Shown: positions 1 to 7,414 of the stretch, in pieces | Position numbering within the stretch: position 1 is the stretch's first letter | Layout: each line of letters begins with the position of its first letter | DNA from: Psychrobacter sp. Pi2-1 | GTDB lineage: Bacteria; Pseudomonadota; Gammaproteobacteria; Pseudomonadales; Moraxellaceae | Assembly: GCF_904846645.1 (NCBI RefSeq) | Contig: NZ_CAJHBO010000007.1 | Span: forward strand, 88,250 to 152,249 | Reading direction: 5' to 3' | DNA length: 64,000 nt | Made by a program: the position numbers and the translations under genes | The notes under the pieces: model-generated | What the model was told of the DNA's origin: nothing | The model's database searches: none | Seen by the model: the letters and a program-made list of their open reading frames with translations, nothing else

Positions 1-594
1 GGCGACACCAACTGCTTGATGACTGGTCATTAGTATCGATCCGCCAGCCTGTGCAAACTCGCATAACCGCGCTTCCATACGTGCCACCATATCGACATCT
101 AGCGCCGTGAAAGGCTCATCAAGTAACCAGAGCGGTGTCACATCAGGAGTTAGTAGGTACAATCGCGCCAACGTGATGCGGCGCGTTTGCCCAGCGGACA
201 GATGACTTGAGCTGATCGTTTCAAACCCTTGTAGCCCAACCCATGTGAGTGCATCGTCAATATCAGCAGCGCTTGGCGTGATGCCATATAAGTTCAGTAG
301 AAACGTCAGGTTTTGTGCTACTGTCAAATTCGGATGGATGCCTAACTGGTGCGAGACATATAAAGGCTGGATGGGCAGGCACGATTGTCCTTGATAAGTA
401 ACTTCACCTGACAAAACAGGTAACAATCCAGCCAACTGCATGAGTAACGTGGTCTTTCCCGTCCCATTTGCCCCGATTAGATGGCAAATACTACCCGCAG
501 ATAGCTGCAACGCAACGCCTTCGCACAGCGATATCTCACCGCGCTGAACCGTCAGCTCCTCAAGTGCAAGTAAAGGCGTATCCAAAACCGTCAT
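1..594 (-). CDS. ccmA: Heme exporter ATP-binding protein CcmA (partial, C-terminus outside window)
   Basis: This is the ATPase of the CcmABC(D) complex of cytochrome c maturation, acting at the inner membrane. The first 198 codons are present and the gene runs off the left edge. Visible motifs are Walker A GANGTGKT (about residues 41-48), the signature HLSAGQTRR, Walker B LWLLDEP and the H-loop MTSHQ. The signature LSAGQ followed by basic residues and ARL is the form seen in CcmA rather than in generic ABC importers. The start is the ATG at 594. It is divergent from the hypothetical gene at 757. The rest of the ccm operon would lie to the left, outside the window. The family call is firm; the exact role is inferred from motif style. 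Confidence 0.88.
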   Translation of the reverse strand, partial: MTVLDTPLLALEELTVQRGEISLCEGVALQLSAGSICHLIGANGTGKTTLLMQLAGLLPVLSGEVTYQGQSCLPIQPLYVSHQLGIHPNLTVAQNLTFLLNLYGITPSAADIDDALTWVGLQGFETISSSHLSAGQTRRITLARLYLLTPDVTPLWLLDEPFTALDVDMVARMEARLCEFAQAGGSILMTSHQAVGVA

Positions 595-756
595 CAAAAC
601 CTCTGGTTATTTATCAAGCAGCAGTCAATATTCATCACAAACAAAGGCAATGTTCGTGGCATAATACCCTATGCTCGCTACAAACACACAGTATAACAAA
701 TTGTCGATTACTCTGACTTCAAAAAGTACAACCTCAAAAAAATACGACTTTAAAAT

Positions 757-1866
757 ATGACTTCAAAACCTATGCCGACTTCACAAGATAGCCAAACACA
801 AATGCCTGATGCAGACACTAACAATGACAACGCAGACACTAATTTGTCAAAAGAGCCATCAGCCAGCCGTTTGACAGTAGATAGCTTGATTGATGCTCAA
901 GTTAACTTTATGCAGCAGTGGTTGCACAATCAAGCTGAGCCACTAGCGATGGAAGCTTGGCAATGGTTTGGTGCGCAGCCTTTAAGCAAATATATTACCT
1001 GTGACCATTTACAACAGCTGATGAAAGACTGGCTGTTAAATCAGCCGATGACTGAGGTGATGCGTACCGATATCCGTGCTATTTTGCACACTGTTATTTA
1101 TCATCCAGTCAATGACAACGTACCTTTGTCTGAGCTGGTCGATGATGCCCAAGTCGAAACGCTGGCCAACTATATCGGTAGCCATGAGCAGCAGCGTAAC
1201 ATATTGATTCATACGCTGGTCGGTAACGAAACCTTTGCAGATCTATTGACCCAAACACTCTATCACGCTATCAACGACTTTATGGAAAGCACCCTCGATA
1301 AAGCAGGTGGCGTTGGTAAATTGATGAAGCTTGGGCGCAGCTCTTTTGAAAAGGCGACCAACAGAAACCTCGATGAAAAACTGCAAACGTACCTGCATCG
1401 CAATATCAAAGATTTGACACGCAAAGCCGAAGCCAATGCCCAAGAACACTTATCAAATGAAGAAGTGGCACGCCTGATGGTCATGGGCTGGGAGCGTATC
1501 AAAGACCAACCGATTAGCGAGCTACAAACCTACTTAAGCGACGAGCCTGGTAATAGTAGCATTGACCATATCGAAGCCAGTATCCAACAAAGCTACAATC
1601 GCCTGCGACTGTCACCATATCTGCACAGCTTAGTCTCGGCAAGCATTGACACTTGGTATGCCAATCATCAGGCTGACACGATGGCGACCATTGCGGCGAG
1701 TTTGCATATTGACGAAGCGGCCATGAAGCAATGTAGCACTACACTACTTCCTATCGTTTACAATGCTCTTGAGACGCCTTGGTTAACGGCTCATATTCGT
1801 GAAATGCTAGCAGCGTTCTATGCACAGCCTGCTATCAAAGAAGGTTTGGCATTCACTCACGATTAA
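757..1866 (+). CDS. Conserved hypothetical protein, helix-rich, no recognised domain
   Basis: A 369-residue soluble protein with no signal peptide or membrane segment that I can see. The first 35 residues are low-complexity (Ser, Thr, Asp, Asn). The remainder reads as amphipathic helices, with repeated patterns such as IRAILHTVIYHPV and FADLLTQTLYHAI. No catalytic motif was recognised. The ATG at 757 has no strong ribosome-binding site. The next gene begins 30 bp after its stop on the same strand, so the two are probably co-transcribed. Base composition matches the neighbours, so it looks like a resident gene, perhaps lineage-specific. Function unknown. Confidence 0.7.
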   Translation: MTSKPMPTSQDSQTQMPDADTNNDNADTNLSKEPSASRLTVDSLIDAQVNFMQQWLHNQAEPLAMEAWQWFGAQPLSKYITCDHLQQLMKDWLLNQPMTEVMRTDIRAILHTVIYHPVNDNVPLSELVDDAQVETLANYIGSHEQQRNILIHTLVGNETFADLLTQTLYHAINDFMESTLDKAGGVGKLMKLGRSSFEKATNRNLDEKLQTYLHRNIKDLTRKAEANAQEHLSNEEVARLMVMGWERIKDQPISELQTYLSDEPGNSSIDHIEASIQQSYNRLRLSPYLHSLVSASIDTWYANHQADTMATIAASLHIDEAAMKQCSTTLLPIVYNALETPWLTAHIREMLAAFYAQPAIKEGLAFTHD

Positions 1867-1896
1867 TTTATAACTCTTACTTGTCAGCATACTATT

Positions 1897-2718
1897 ATGA
1901 GTCAACGCAATAAACTCAGCTTGTGGCAAAAAATCAAACGGTTACTGACTGCTTCCGCACCGCAGTCAGTCATCGATGGTGCAAGCGAGCAAGGGCGTGC
2001 ATCACTTGCTGACGGCGAGATTAATAATACAAAAAATATATCAGCTGATATCTCTCATGAGTTAGAGGCGAAACAAGGCAATGAACAGGATAACCCTCAA
2101 GCACAAGCACAAGCACAAGCAGATACACCTCAACTCAAAACCGATAACTTAAAAACCGATAGCGCAAATGCAGAACCTCAAAACCAAAGTGACATGCCTA
2201 TCGTCGACTGCTTAAAGCAATACTTCAATGACAAGCAGTGGCACTACACGCATTATCGACCCAAAACCAACGACAGCCAAAAGTCGCATCATTTATCCTT
2301 GAGAATGCGTCATAAGCAAATAAACTGTGGCTATCTGTTTCGGGTGCAAGAAAAAAACAAACTACTGGCCATCTATGGCATCTTGCCATTTTTGATACCA
2401 GACACTCATCAAAGTGCCGCAATGCTACTTATCACCCAAATCAACTATGACATGCTAGTCGGTAATCTAGAGATGGATGTCAACGATGGTGAGATACGCT
2501 ACAAAAATGCTATCGATGTCGAAGCAGTTGGTATAGATAATGAGATTATTGAGCATTTACTACAAAGCGTGGTCGCGATGACCACGGTTGCCAACGAGCT
2601 ATTTGGCAACTTGGTCAATAATCAAGACCCTGCCGAAGACATGCAAACGCTACTTGTCGAGCTACGTCAACAGTCAGACGCGCGCACGTTCTTTTTACCG
2701 ACTCAGTTTGTTCAATAG
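1897..2718 (+). CDS. YbjN-domain protein with low-complexity N-terminal half
   Basis: A 273-residue protein. Residues 1-95 are a variable charged linker containing a short QAQAQAQA run encoded by a GCACAA hexamer repeat. Residues 98-260 resemble the YbjN fold (PF10722), notably INYDMLVGNLEMDVNDGEI followed by an amphipathic helix, the same arrangement as in YbjN relatives. YbjN-like proteins are chaperone-like modulators of stress and motility; the specific role here is unknown. It lies 30 bp downstream of the hypothetical gene at 757 and likely shares its mRNA. The domain call is by pattern recognition only. Confidence 0.65.
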   Translation: MSQRNKLSLWQKIKRLLTASAPQSVIDGASEQGRASLADGEINNTKNISADISHELEAKQGNEQDNPQAQAQAQADTPQLKTDNLKTDSANAEPQNQSDMPIVDCLKQYFNDKQWHYTHYRPKTNDSQKSHHLSLRMRHKQINCGYLFRVQEKNKLLAIYGILPFLIPDTHQSAAMLLITQINYDMLVGNLEMDVNDGEIRYKNAIDVEAVGIDNEIIEHLLQSVVAMTTVANELFGNLVNNQDPAEDMQTLLVELRQQSDARTFFLPTQFVQ

Positions 2719-2787
2719 CTCAGTTTGTTCGATAATTAAGTTCATTCGATGAACCGGTTTTTCAATCAAGCCATAATCTACGATAGC

Positions 2788-2961
2788 TAGGGCGTGTCCT
2801 CATTTTAAAAATGGTGATAAAAATGAGATAAATTGCCGTCAAACGAGGAAAATAGTGCAGATAATATCGAGATATTGACCAACTATTTGACGATGTTTGG
2901 CAAAATTTAGCTGTTTTTAGCCCATTTAGAGGACACTCGTTTGAATTGAGGACACGCCCTA
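2788..2961. repeat. MITE-like palindromic interspersed element (174 bp)
   Basis: The element is bounded by perfect 15-bp inverted ends: TAGGGCGTGTCCTCA at 2788-2802 and its reverse complement at 2947-2961. The outermost TA on each side may be a target dinucleotide. It has no coding capacity. A decayed relative lies at 46215-46356, and a fragment matching the left end lies at 15621-15648. This suggests a dispersed non-autonomous element family. No transposase with these ends is present in the window. Confidence 0.75.
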
Positions 2962-3014
2962 ATACTTGCTTCTTTATCTATCCAAAAAACCATCAATACT
3001 AAGCTAGAAATCTT

Positions 3015-3929
3015 ATGCTAAAAATTGCCTACTCTGACGTTTTTCGATATTCCGTGCCAGAAAAGCACCGTTTCCCCATGCAAAAGTACATTATGATTCC
3101 TGAGCGTTTGCTGGCAGAAGGAACGATCAGCCAAGATAACTTCTTTGCCCCTGCTCGCTTGAGCGAAGATGAGATTTTGACCACGCATACTGCAGAATAC
3201 TGGTATCAGCTTAAAACTCAAACACTGCCGCGCAAGGCTGCTCGTGCTATCGGATTTGAGATGACACCGCAGTTGGTAGAGCGTGGTCGTTATATTGCCC
3301 ATGCAACATATGAGTGCGCGCTATATGCTCAGCAATATGGCGTGGCCATGAACGTCGCAGGCGGCACCCATCACTCCTTTGCTGGTCATGGAGAAGGCTT
3401 TTGTGTCTTCAATGATGTTTGTATCGCTAGCAATTTATTGCTAAATCGTGGACAGGCAAAGAAAATTTTAGTGATCGATTTGGATGTTCATCAAGGCAAT
3501 GGCAACGCCAGCATCATGGCAGATGAGCCACGCGTTTTTGTCTTTAGCATGCATGGTGCAAAGAACTACCCGTTTCGTAAGCAAGTATCAGACTTAGATA
3601 TTGAGCTAGACAATGATACTGGCGATGCTGAGTATTTACAGATATTAGAAGATACGCTGCCACGCTTAATCGCTGAGGTTGCGCCAGATATGATTTTTTA
3701 TCAGTCTGCTGTCGACGTGCTCGCTACCGATAAGCTCGGCAAACTTGGTTTGACACAAGCAGGGTGCAAGGCGCGTGATGAATATGTTCTGCAGCAAGCA
3801 AAAGCCGCTAATATCCCTGTCGCTATCGTGATGGGTGGCGGCTACTCAGAAGATATCGAAGATGTGGTCGAAGCGCATTGTAATACCTTTCGTTTGGCAC
3901 AGCAGATATTTTTTAAAGAATTGGCCTAA
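3015..3929 (+). CDS. Histone deacetylase-family (AcuC/HDAC-like) zinc hydrolase
   Basis: A 304-residue single-domain arginase/deacetylase-fold enzyme (COG0123). The His pair is in GGTHHSFAGHG, zinc ligands are in VIDLDVHQGNG, a further Asp is in YQSAVDVLATDKLG, and the likely catalytic Tyr is in GGGYS. Bacterial members remove acyl groups from proteins (AcuC acts on acetyl-CoA synthetase), polyamines or small acyl-amides; the substrate cannot be read from sequence. Length is normal for the short bacterial class. It starts at ATG 3015 with a weak ribosome-binding site, directly after the palindromic element. It converges on the TauE/SafE gene. Confidence 0.85.
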   Translation: MLKIAYSDVFRYSVPEKHRFPMQKYIMIPERLLAEGTISQDNFFAPARLSEDEILTTHTAEYWYQLKTQTLPRKAARAIGFEMTPQLVERGRYIAHATYECALYAQQYGVAMNVAGGTHHSFAGHGEGFCVFNDVCIASNLLLNRGQAKKILVIDLDVHQGNGNASIMADEPRVFVFSMHGAKNYPFRKQVSDLDIELDNDTGDAEYLQILEDTLPRLIAEVAPDMIFYQSAVDVLATDKLGKLGLTQAGCKARDEYVLQQAKAANIPVAIVMGGGYSEDIEDVVEAHCNTFRLAQQIFFKELA

Positions 3930-3962
3930 TAAAATATCGCTGAAAAGGCTTATACACTTTAG

Positions 3963-4745
3963 CTATAACAATGCGGTAATACCTTGCCAGCCAACGCGTA
4001 TTCCAAGCACGATTAAAATCAATAAAATAAGCTGACGAAAACGCGCTTGCGGTAAATAACGACGCAAACGGATTCCAACCAAAAGAGTCACTATAGACAG
4101 CACACTCAAAAAAGTAATCAGCTGCCACTCACCACTGCTCAGTGCCATGATAGGCTCACGCAACACGATAATTTGAGCAATCTTTCCTAAGAAATAGCAC
4201 ATGTTACCGACTTTGGCGATGGTATTTTTATCGTCACTGGCAGACAGTAGATACATCATCAGTATGGTCGACATTGCATTGGTCGAGCCGCCAATCACGC
4301 CTGCACCAAAGCCAACGGTAATTAACATAGGCTTGGTGTTTGGTAGACGGATTTGTTTGCCGAGTAAACTACTCACAACGTAGAAAGCAATGACCGCGGC
4401 CAACAATAAAAGAATATAAGCGCTATCGACCCATAGCAATAGTTTTGCACCTAAAATGCTACCTAGTAAGCTAGTAAGCGCAAGCAACCAATAGCGTCTG
4501 CCGTAGTAGATAAAGTTTTGCCAAATAGTTCGTTCACCGCCTACTAGCCAGGTCATCACATTAACGACTAGCGAAGGAAAAATCACTAACACAATGGCGT
4601 GTTGCAATGGGTACATACTAGCAAGCGCAGTGGTCGTCACTAGCGTTGCGCCAAGTCCACTAATACCATGCAGCAGTGAAGCAAGCGCAAAAATGATCGT
4701 CAGCACTAGCATCTGAGTGCTATCGTTACCAGCTATATTCATCAT
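3963..4745 (-). CDS. Sulfite exporter TauE/SafE-family membrane protein
   Basis: About 260 residues with roughly eight hydrophobic helices in two halves, each beginning with a Gly-rich segment (LHGISGLGATLVTT and GFGAGVIGGSTNAM), the typical TauE/SafE (PF01925) layout. Members export sulfite, sulfonate breakdown products or other organic anions. Candidate starts are GTG 4754, ATG 4745 and ATG 4742, none with a clear ribosome-binding site; I chose the first ATG. The gene converges on the deacetylase-like gene and is about 80 bp downstream of coaBC on the same strand. A second family member is at 12342-13097. Substrate not assignable. Confidence 0.8.
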   Translation of the reverse strand: MMNIAGNDSTQMLVLTIIFALASLLHGISGLGATLVTTTALASMYPLQHAIVLVIFPSLVVNVMTWLVGGERTIWQNFIYYGRRYWLLALTSLLGSILGAKLLLWVDSAYILLLLAAVIAFYVVSSLLGKQIRLPNTKPMLITVGFGAGVIGGSTNAMSTILMMYLLSASDDKNTIAKVGNMCYFLGKIAQIIVLREPIMALSSGEWQLITFLSVLSIVTLLVGIRLRRYLPQARFRQLILLILIVLGIRVGWQGITALL

Positions 4746-4825
4746 ATCGGTCACACCATTTGAGGCTCAGCGTCTGTATCTACACACTATCTACATGCTA
4801 GCTATCAGATTTAGCGCCTGTAGCT

Positions 4826-6253
4826 CTAACTATCTTTACGTTGACCGATTGCTTGACCAATAATGCTAGCCAGTTGCTCAGCAATTTTATCTTTACTGGT
4901 CTTCTCAAGTGTTACCGCGTCACGCTCATAGCGCTCAGAGAAAAACACCTGCATCGCATTGTCATCGCTAGCAAAACCGATATCTGCACGTGAGACATCA
5001 TTACAGGCAATCATATCTAAATCTTTTGCGACCAATTTACCACGGGCATAACGCTCAATATCTTGCGTCTCTGCGGCAAAACCAACGACAAACAACGCAG
5101 GATGCGCAAGAGAAATCGTCGCTAGAATATCAGGGTTTTTAACCAGACTGAGTGTCATGGCATCTTGTGTCTTTTTAATTTTTTGCGGTGCAGCTTCTTC
5201 CGTACGATAATCTGCCACGGCTGCGGTCGCGATAAAGATATCTGCTTTTACAAACTGGTTGTCATCATAAGACTGTAGCGAGTCATTATTGTAATTATGG
5301 TTGTAATCATGGTCGCTTACATCATCATCACCGCAACCACAGTCGCCATTGTGATGCTCGTGAGAATGGTTATGAGAGTGCTCATGTTCATGTGGGTGCT
5401 CATGAGAATGGTCATGCTCTTCTTCAAGGACAAATTGAAGCTCGCTATGCGTACCTTCCACACATTGCTGCGCCGCTATCAGCATATCTTCGGCAGACAG
5501 CACATCGATTCGTGTGACATTGAGCGGTGTAGGCAATGCCACTTTACCACCAGCGATTAAGACAACGTCTGCACCAGCAGCCACACAAGCGCGCGCCAAT
5601 GCAAAACCCATTTTTCCTGAAGAGTGATTAGACAAATAACGCACAGGGTCAATCGCTTCTACTGTTGGACCTGCGGTAATGACTACTCTTTTTCCTGCCA
5701 GTAATTGCGGCGTCGTATTCATCGCTATGAACAGTAACACCTCATCTAATAATTGCTCAGGCTCAGGCAATCGCCCTGCTCCCACATCACCGCACGCTTG
5801 CTCACCGCTAGCTGGTTGGATAATCTGATAATTCATATCGCGCAATGTTTGCACGTTTAGGTTGACTGCTGGATGCGCCCACATCTGCTGATTCATGGCA
5901 GGCGCAATAATGACGGGCGCTGTAGTGGCAAGACACACTGTGGTCAATAGATCATCAGCCATACCCATGGCCAGACGCGCAAGCGTATTGGCTGAAGCTG
6001 GTGCAATCACGATTAAGTCGGCCCACTTAGCCAGCTCAATATGTCCCATGCCTGCCTCGGCTTGCTCATCGAGCAACGAGACATGCACCTCGTTACCCGT
6101 CAACGCTTGTAGCGTCAGCGGTGTGATAAATGCTTGTGCACCCGTCGTCATGATAACGCGCACATCAAAGCCTGCCTTAACTAACAAGCGGGCAAATATA
6201 GCAGATTTATAAGCGGCGATACCGCCAGTAATAGCAAGCACAATATTGGACAT
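4826..6253 (-). CDS. coaBC: Bifunctional CoaBC with His-rich insertion
   Basis: Bifunctional phosphopantothenate-cysteine ligase/phosphopantothenoylcysteine decarboxylase of coenzyme A synthesis. Residues 1-185 form the FMN-dependent decarboxylase (CoaC): LAITGGIAAYKS, the active-site His in MGHIELAKWADL, PAMNQQMW, and the substrate-clamp Cys in ACGDVGAGRLPEP. Residues 188-475 form the ligase (CoaB): VVITAGPTVEAIDPVR, ATAAVADYR, and KNPDIL. At 475 residues it is about 70 longer than usual. The excess is an insertion at about residues 266-335 containing His at every second position (12 His in residues 280-301), then CGCG and an Asp/Asn/Tyr-rich stretch, just before the ATAAVADYR segment. Divergent from radC, a common gamma-proteobacterial arrangement. 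Confidence 0.95.
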   Translation of the reverse strand: MSNIVLAITGGIAAYKSAIFARLLVKAGFDVRVIMTTGAQAFITPLTLQALTGNEVHVSLLDEQAEAGMGHIELAKWADLIVIAPASANTLARLAMGMADDLLTTVCLATTAPVIIAPAMNQQMWAHPAVNLNVQTLRDMNYQIIQPASGEQACGDVGAGRLPEPEQLLDEVLLFIAMNTTPQLLAGKRVVITAGPTVEAIDPVRYLSNHSSGKMGFALARACVAAGADVVLIAGGKVALPTPLNVTRIDVLSAEDMLIAAQQCVEGTHSELQFVLEEEHDHSHEHPHEHEHSHNHSHEHHNGDCGCGDDDVSDHDYNHNYNNDSLQSYDDNQFVKADIFIATAAVADYRTEEAAPQKIKKTQDAMTLSLVKNPDILATISLAHPALFVVGFAAETQDIERYARGKLVAKDLDMIACNDVSRADIGFASDDNAMQVFFSERYERDAVTLEKTSKDKIAEQLASIIGQAIGQRKDS

Positions 6254-6381
6254 AAGCGTGGCATCAACAAAAAAGTGAAAAGATAAAATTGCGCTTATAG
6301 TAACAATTATGAGATAAATTGGGTAAGATTTTCCGTATCTATCTCAGATAACGAGTATCCACCCATTTTCAAGGAGTGACA

Positions 6382-7065
6382 ATGGCGATCAAAGACTGGC
6401 ATGAGGATGACAGGCCACGCGAAAAACTTTTAAAATTTGGTGCAGCTCATTTGTCTGACGCCGAGATACTGGCCATATTTTTGCGCACCGGTACTCAGTC
6501 TCAATCAGCGATTGAATTAGCGCGGCATTTGATTGATCAGTTTGGTAGCTTAGCCGAGCTATTAGCCGCCCCTCAAAAGACGGTTCTTGCTTGTCATGGT
6601 ATGGGTCCTGCAAAGTACGCCCAAATATTAGCCTCACTTGAGATGGGTACGCGCTATCTGGATAGTCAGCTCAAAACTGGGCAAGCACTAGGACGCTCAC
6701 AAGCGGTCAAAGACTATATCAGTACTCAGTTGCGCGGTGAGCACCGTGAAGTATTTGCAGTGCTCTGTCTAGACAATGCCCTCAACCTTTTAGACTTTGA
6801 GATATTATTCACTGGTGGTATCTCATCATGTTCTGTCTGTATCAAGCACGTACTGCGGCATGCACTAAGCCACGCTGCTAGCCAACTTATTATCGCCCAC
6901 AATCATCCTCATACCGATGCCAAACCATCAACGGCAGATAATTTATTGACCTACGAGCTAAAAAAAGCCTGTGACCTATTAGATATCTCGCTTGTCGATC
7001 ACATTATCGTCGGACGTAACGACACTTTATCTTATGCCGAAAGCTGCCTTGCCCCTTTTAACTAG
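6382..7065 (+). CDS. radC: RadC-family JAB/MPN-domain protein
   Basis: A 227-residue protein with an N-terminal RadC region (REKLLKFGAAHLSDAEILAI), a helix-hairpin-helix segment and a C-terminal JAB metalloprotease-like domain. The metal motif is HNHPHTDAKPSTAD, preceded by the EHREVFAVLCLD strand. Historically annotated as a DNA-repair protein; its true activity is unsettled. A GTG at 6376 is in frame but lies inside the ribosome-binding site AAGGAG (6371-6376), so the ATG at 6382 is the start. Divergent from coaBC across 128 bp. Confidence 0.93.
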   Translation: MAIKDWHEDDRPREKLLKFGAAHLSDAEILAIFLRTGTQSQSAIELARHLIDQFGSLAELLAAPQKTVLACHGMGPAKYAQILASLEMGTRYLDSQLKTGQALGRSQAVKDYISTQLRGEHREVFAVLCLDNALNLLDFEILFTGGISSCSVCIKHVLRHALSHAASQLIIAHNHPHTDAKPSTADNLLTYELKKACDLLDISLVDHIIVGRNDTLSYAESCLAPFN

Positions 7066-7414
7066 CTATTTGGCTAGTTTTCGATAATAGCTGGCTATGT
7101 GCTCCAACTAGTCATATGCCTAACCTGTAAATAATTATGTTTGATACATATCATCGACAGAGCGTAGCATTTTGGCTCTTGATAGTTATCGACAACTGTT
7201 TCATATTAGTAGCTATTCTTGTCATTTATTTGTTAATTACTTACTAGACCATTAATACTAGTATTTAAAAGACGTACAACCAAGCATTTATGGATTAACA
7301 AATCATTCGATTTACTTGTAAGACAGTAAATGGCAAGACGAAAAACAATTATAGTTAGCTCTTTCATTTACGTACTTTTCGCATTTTTTATTCAGCGCTT
7401 TAAAGGAGATAGTC
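7066..7414. other. Intergenic region upstream of fadE
   Basis: AT-rich spacer with no open frame of note. It must hold the fadE promoter; the only clear signal is the ribosome-binding site AAAGGAGA shortly before the ATG at 7415. No strong terminator for radC was found. Confidence 0.5.

Noticed and set aside
468..716. 82-codon plus-strand frame
   Set aside because: It overlaps the ccmA start region on the opposite strand, lacks a ribosome-binding site and shows no domain.
5297..5560. Plus-strand frame of 87 codons with Met/Val-rich sequence
   Set aside because: It is the antisense shadow of the His-rich repeat in coaBC; the Met/Val richness is the complement of CAT/CAC codons.
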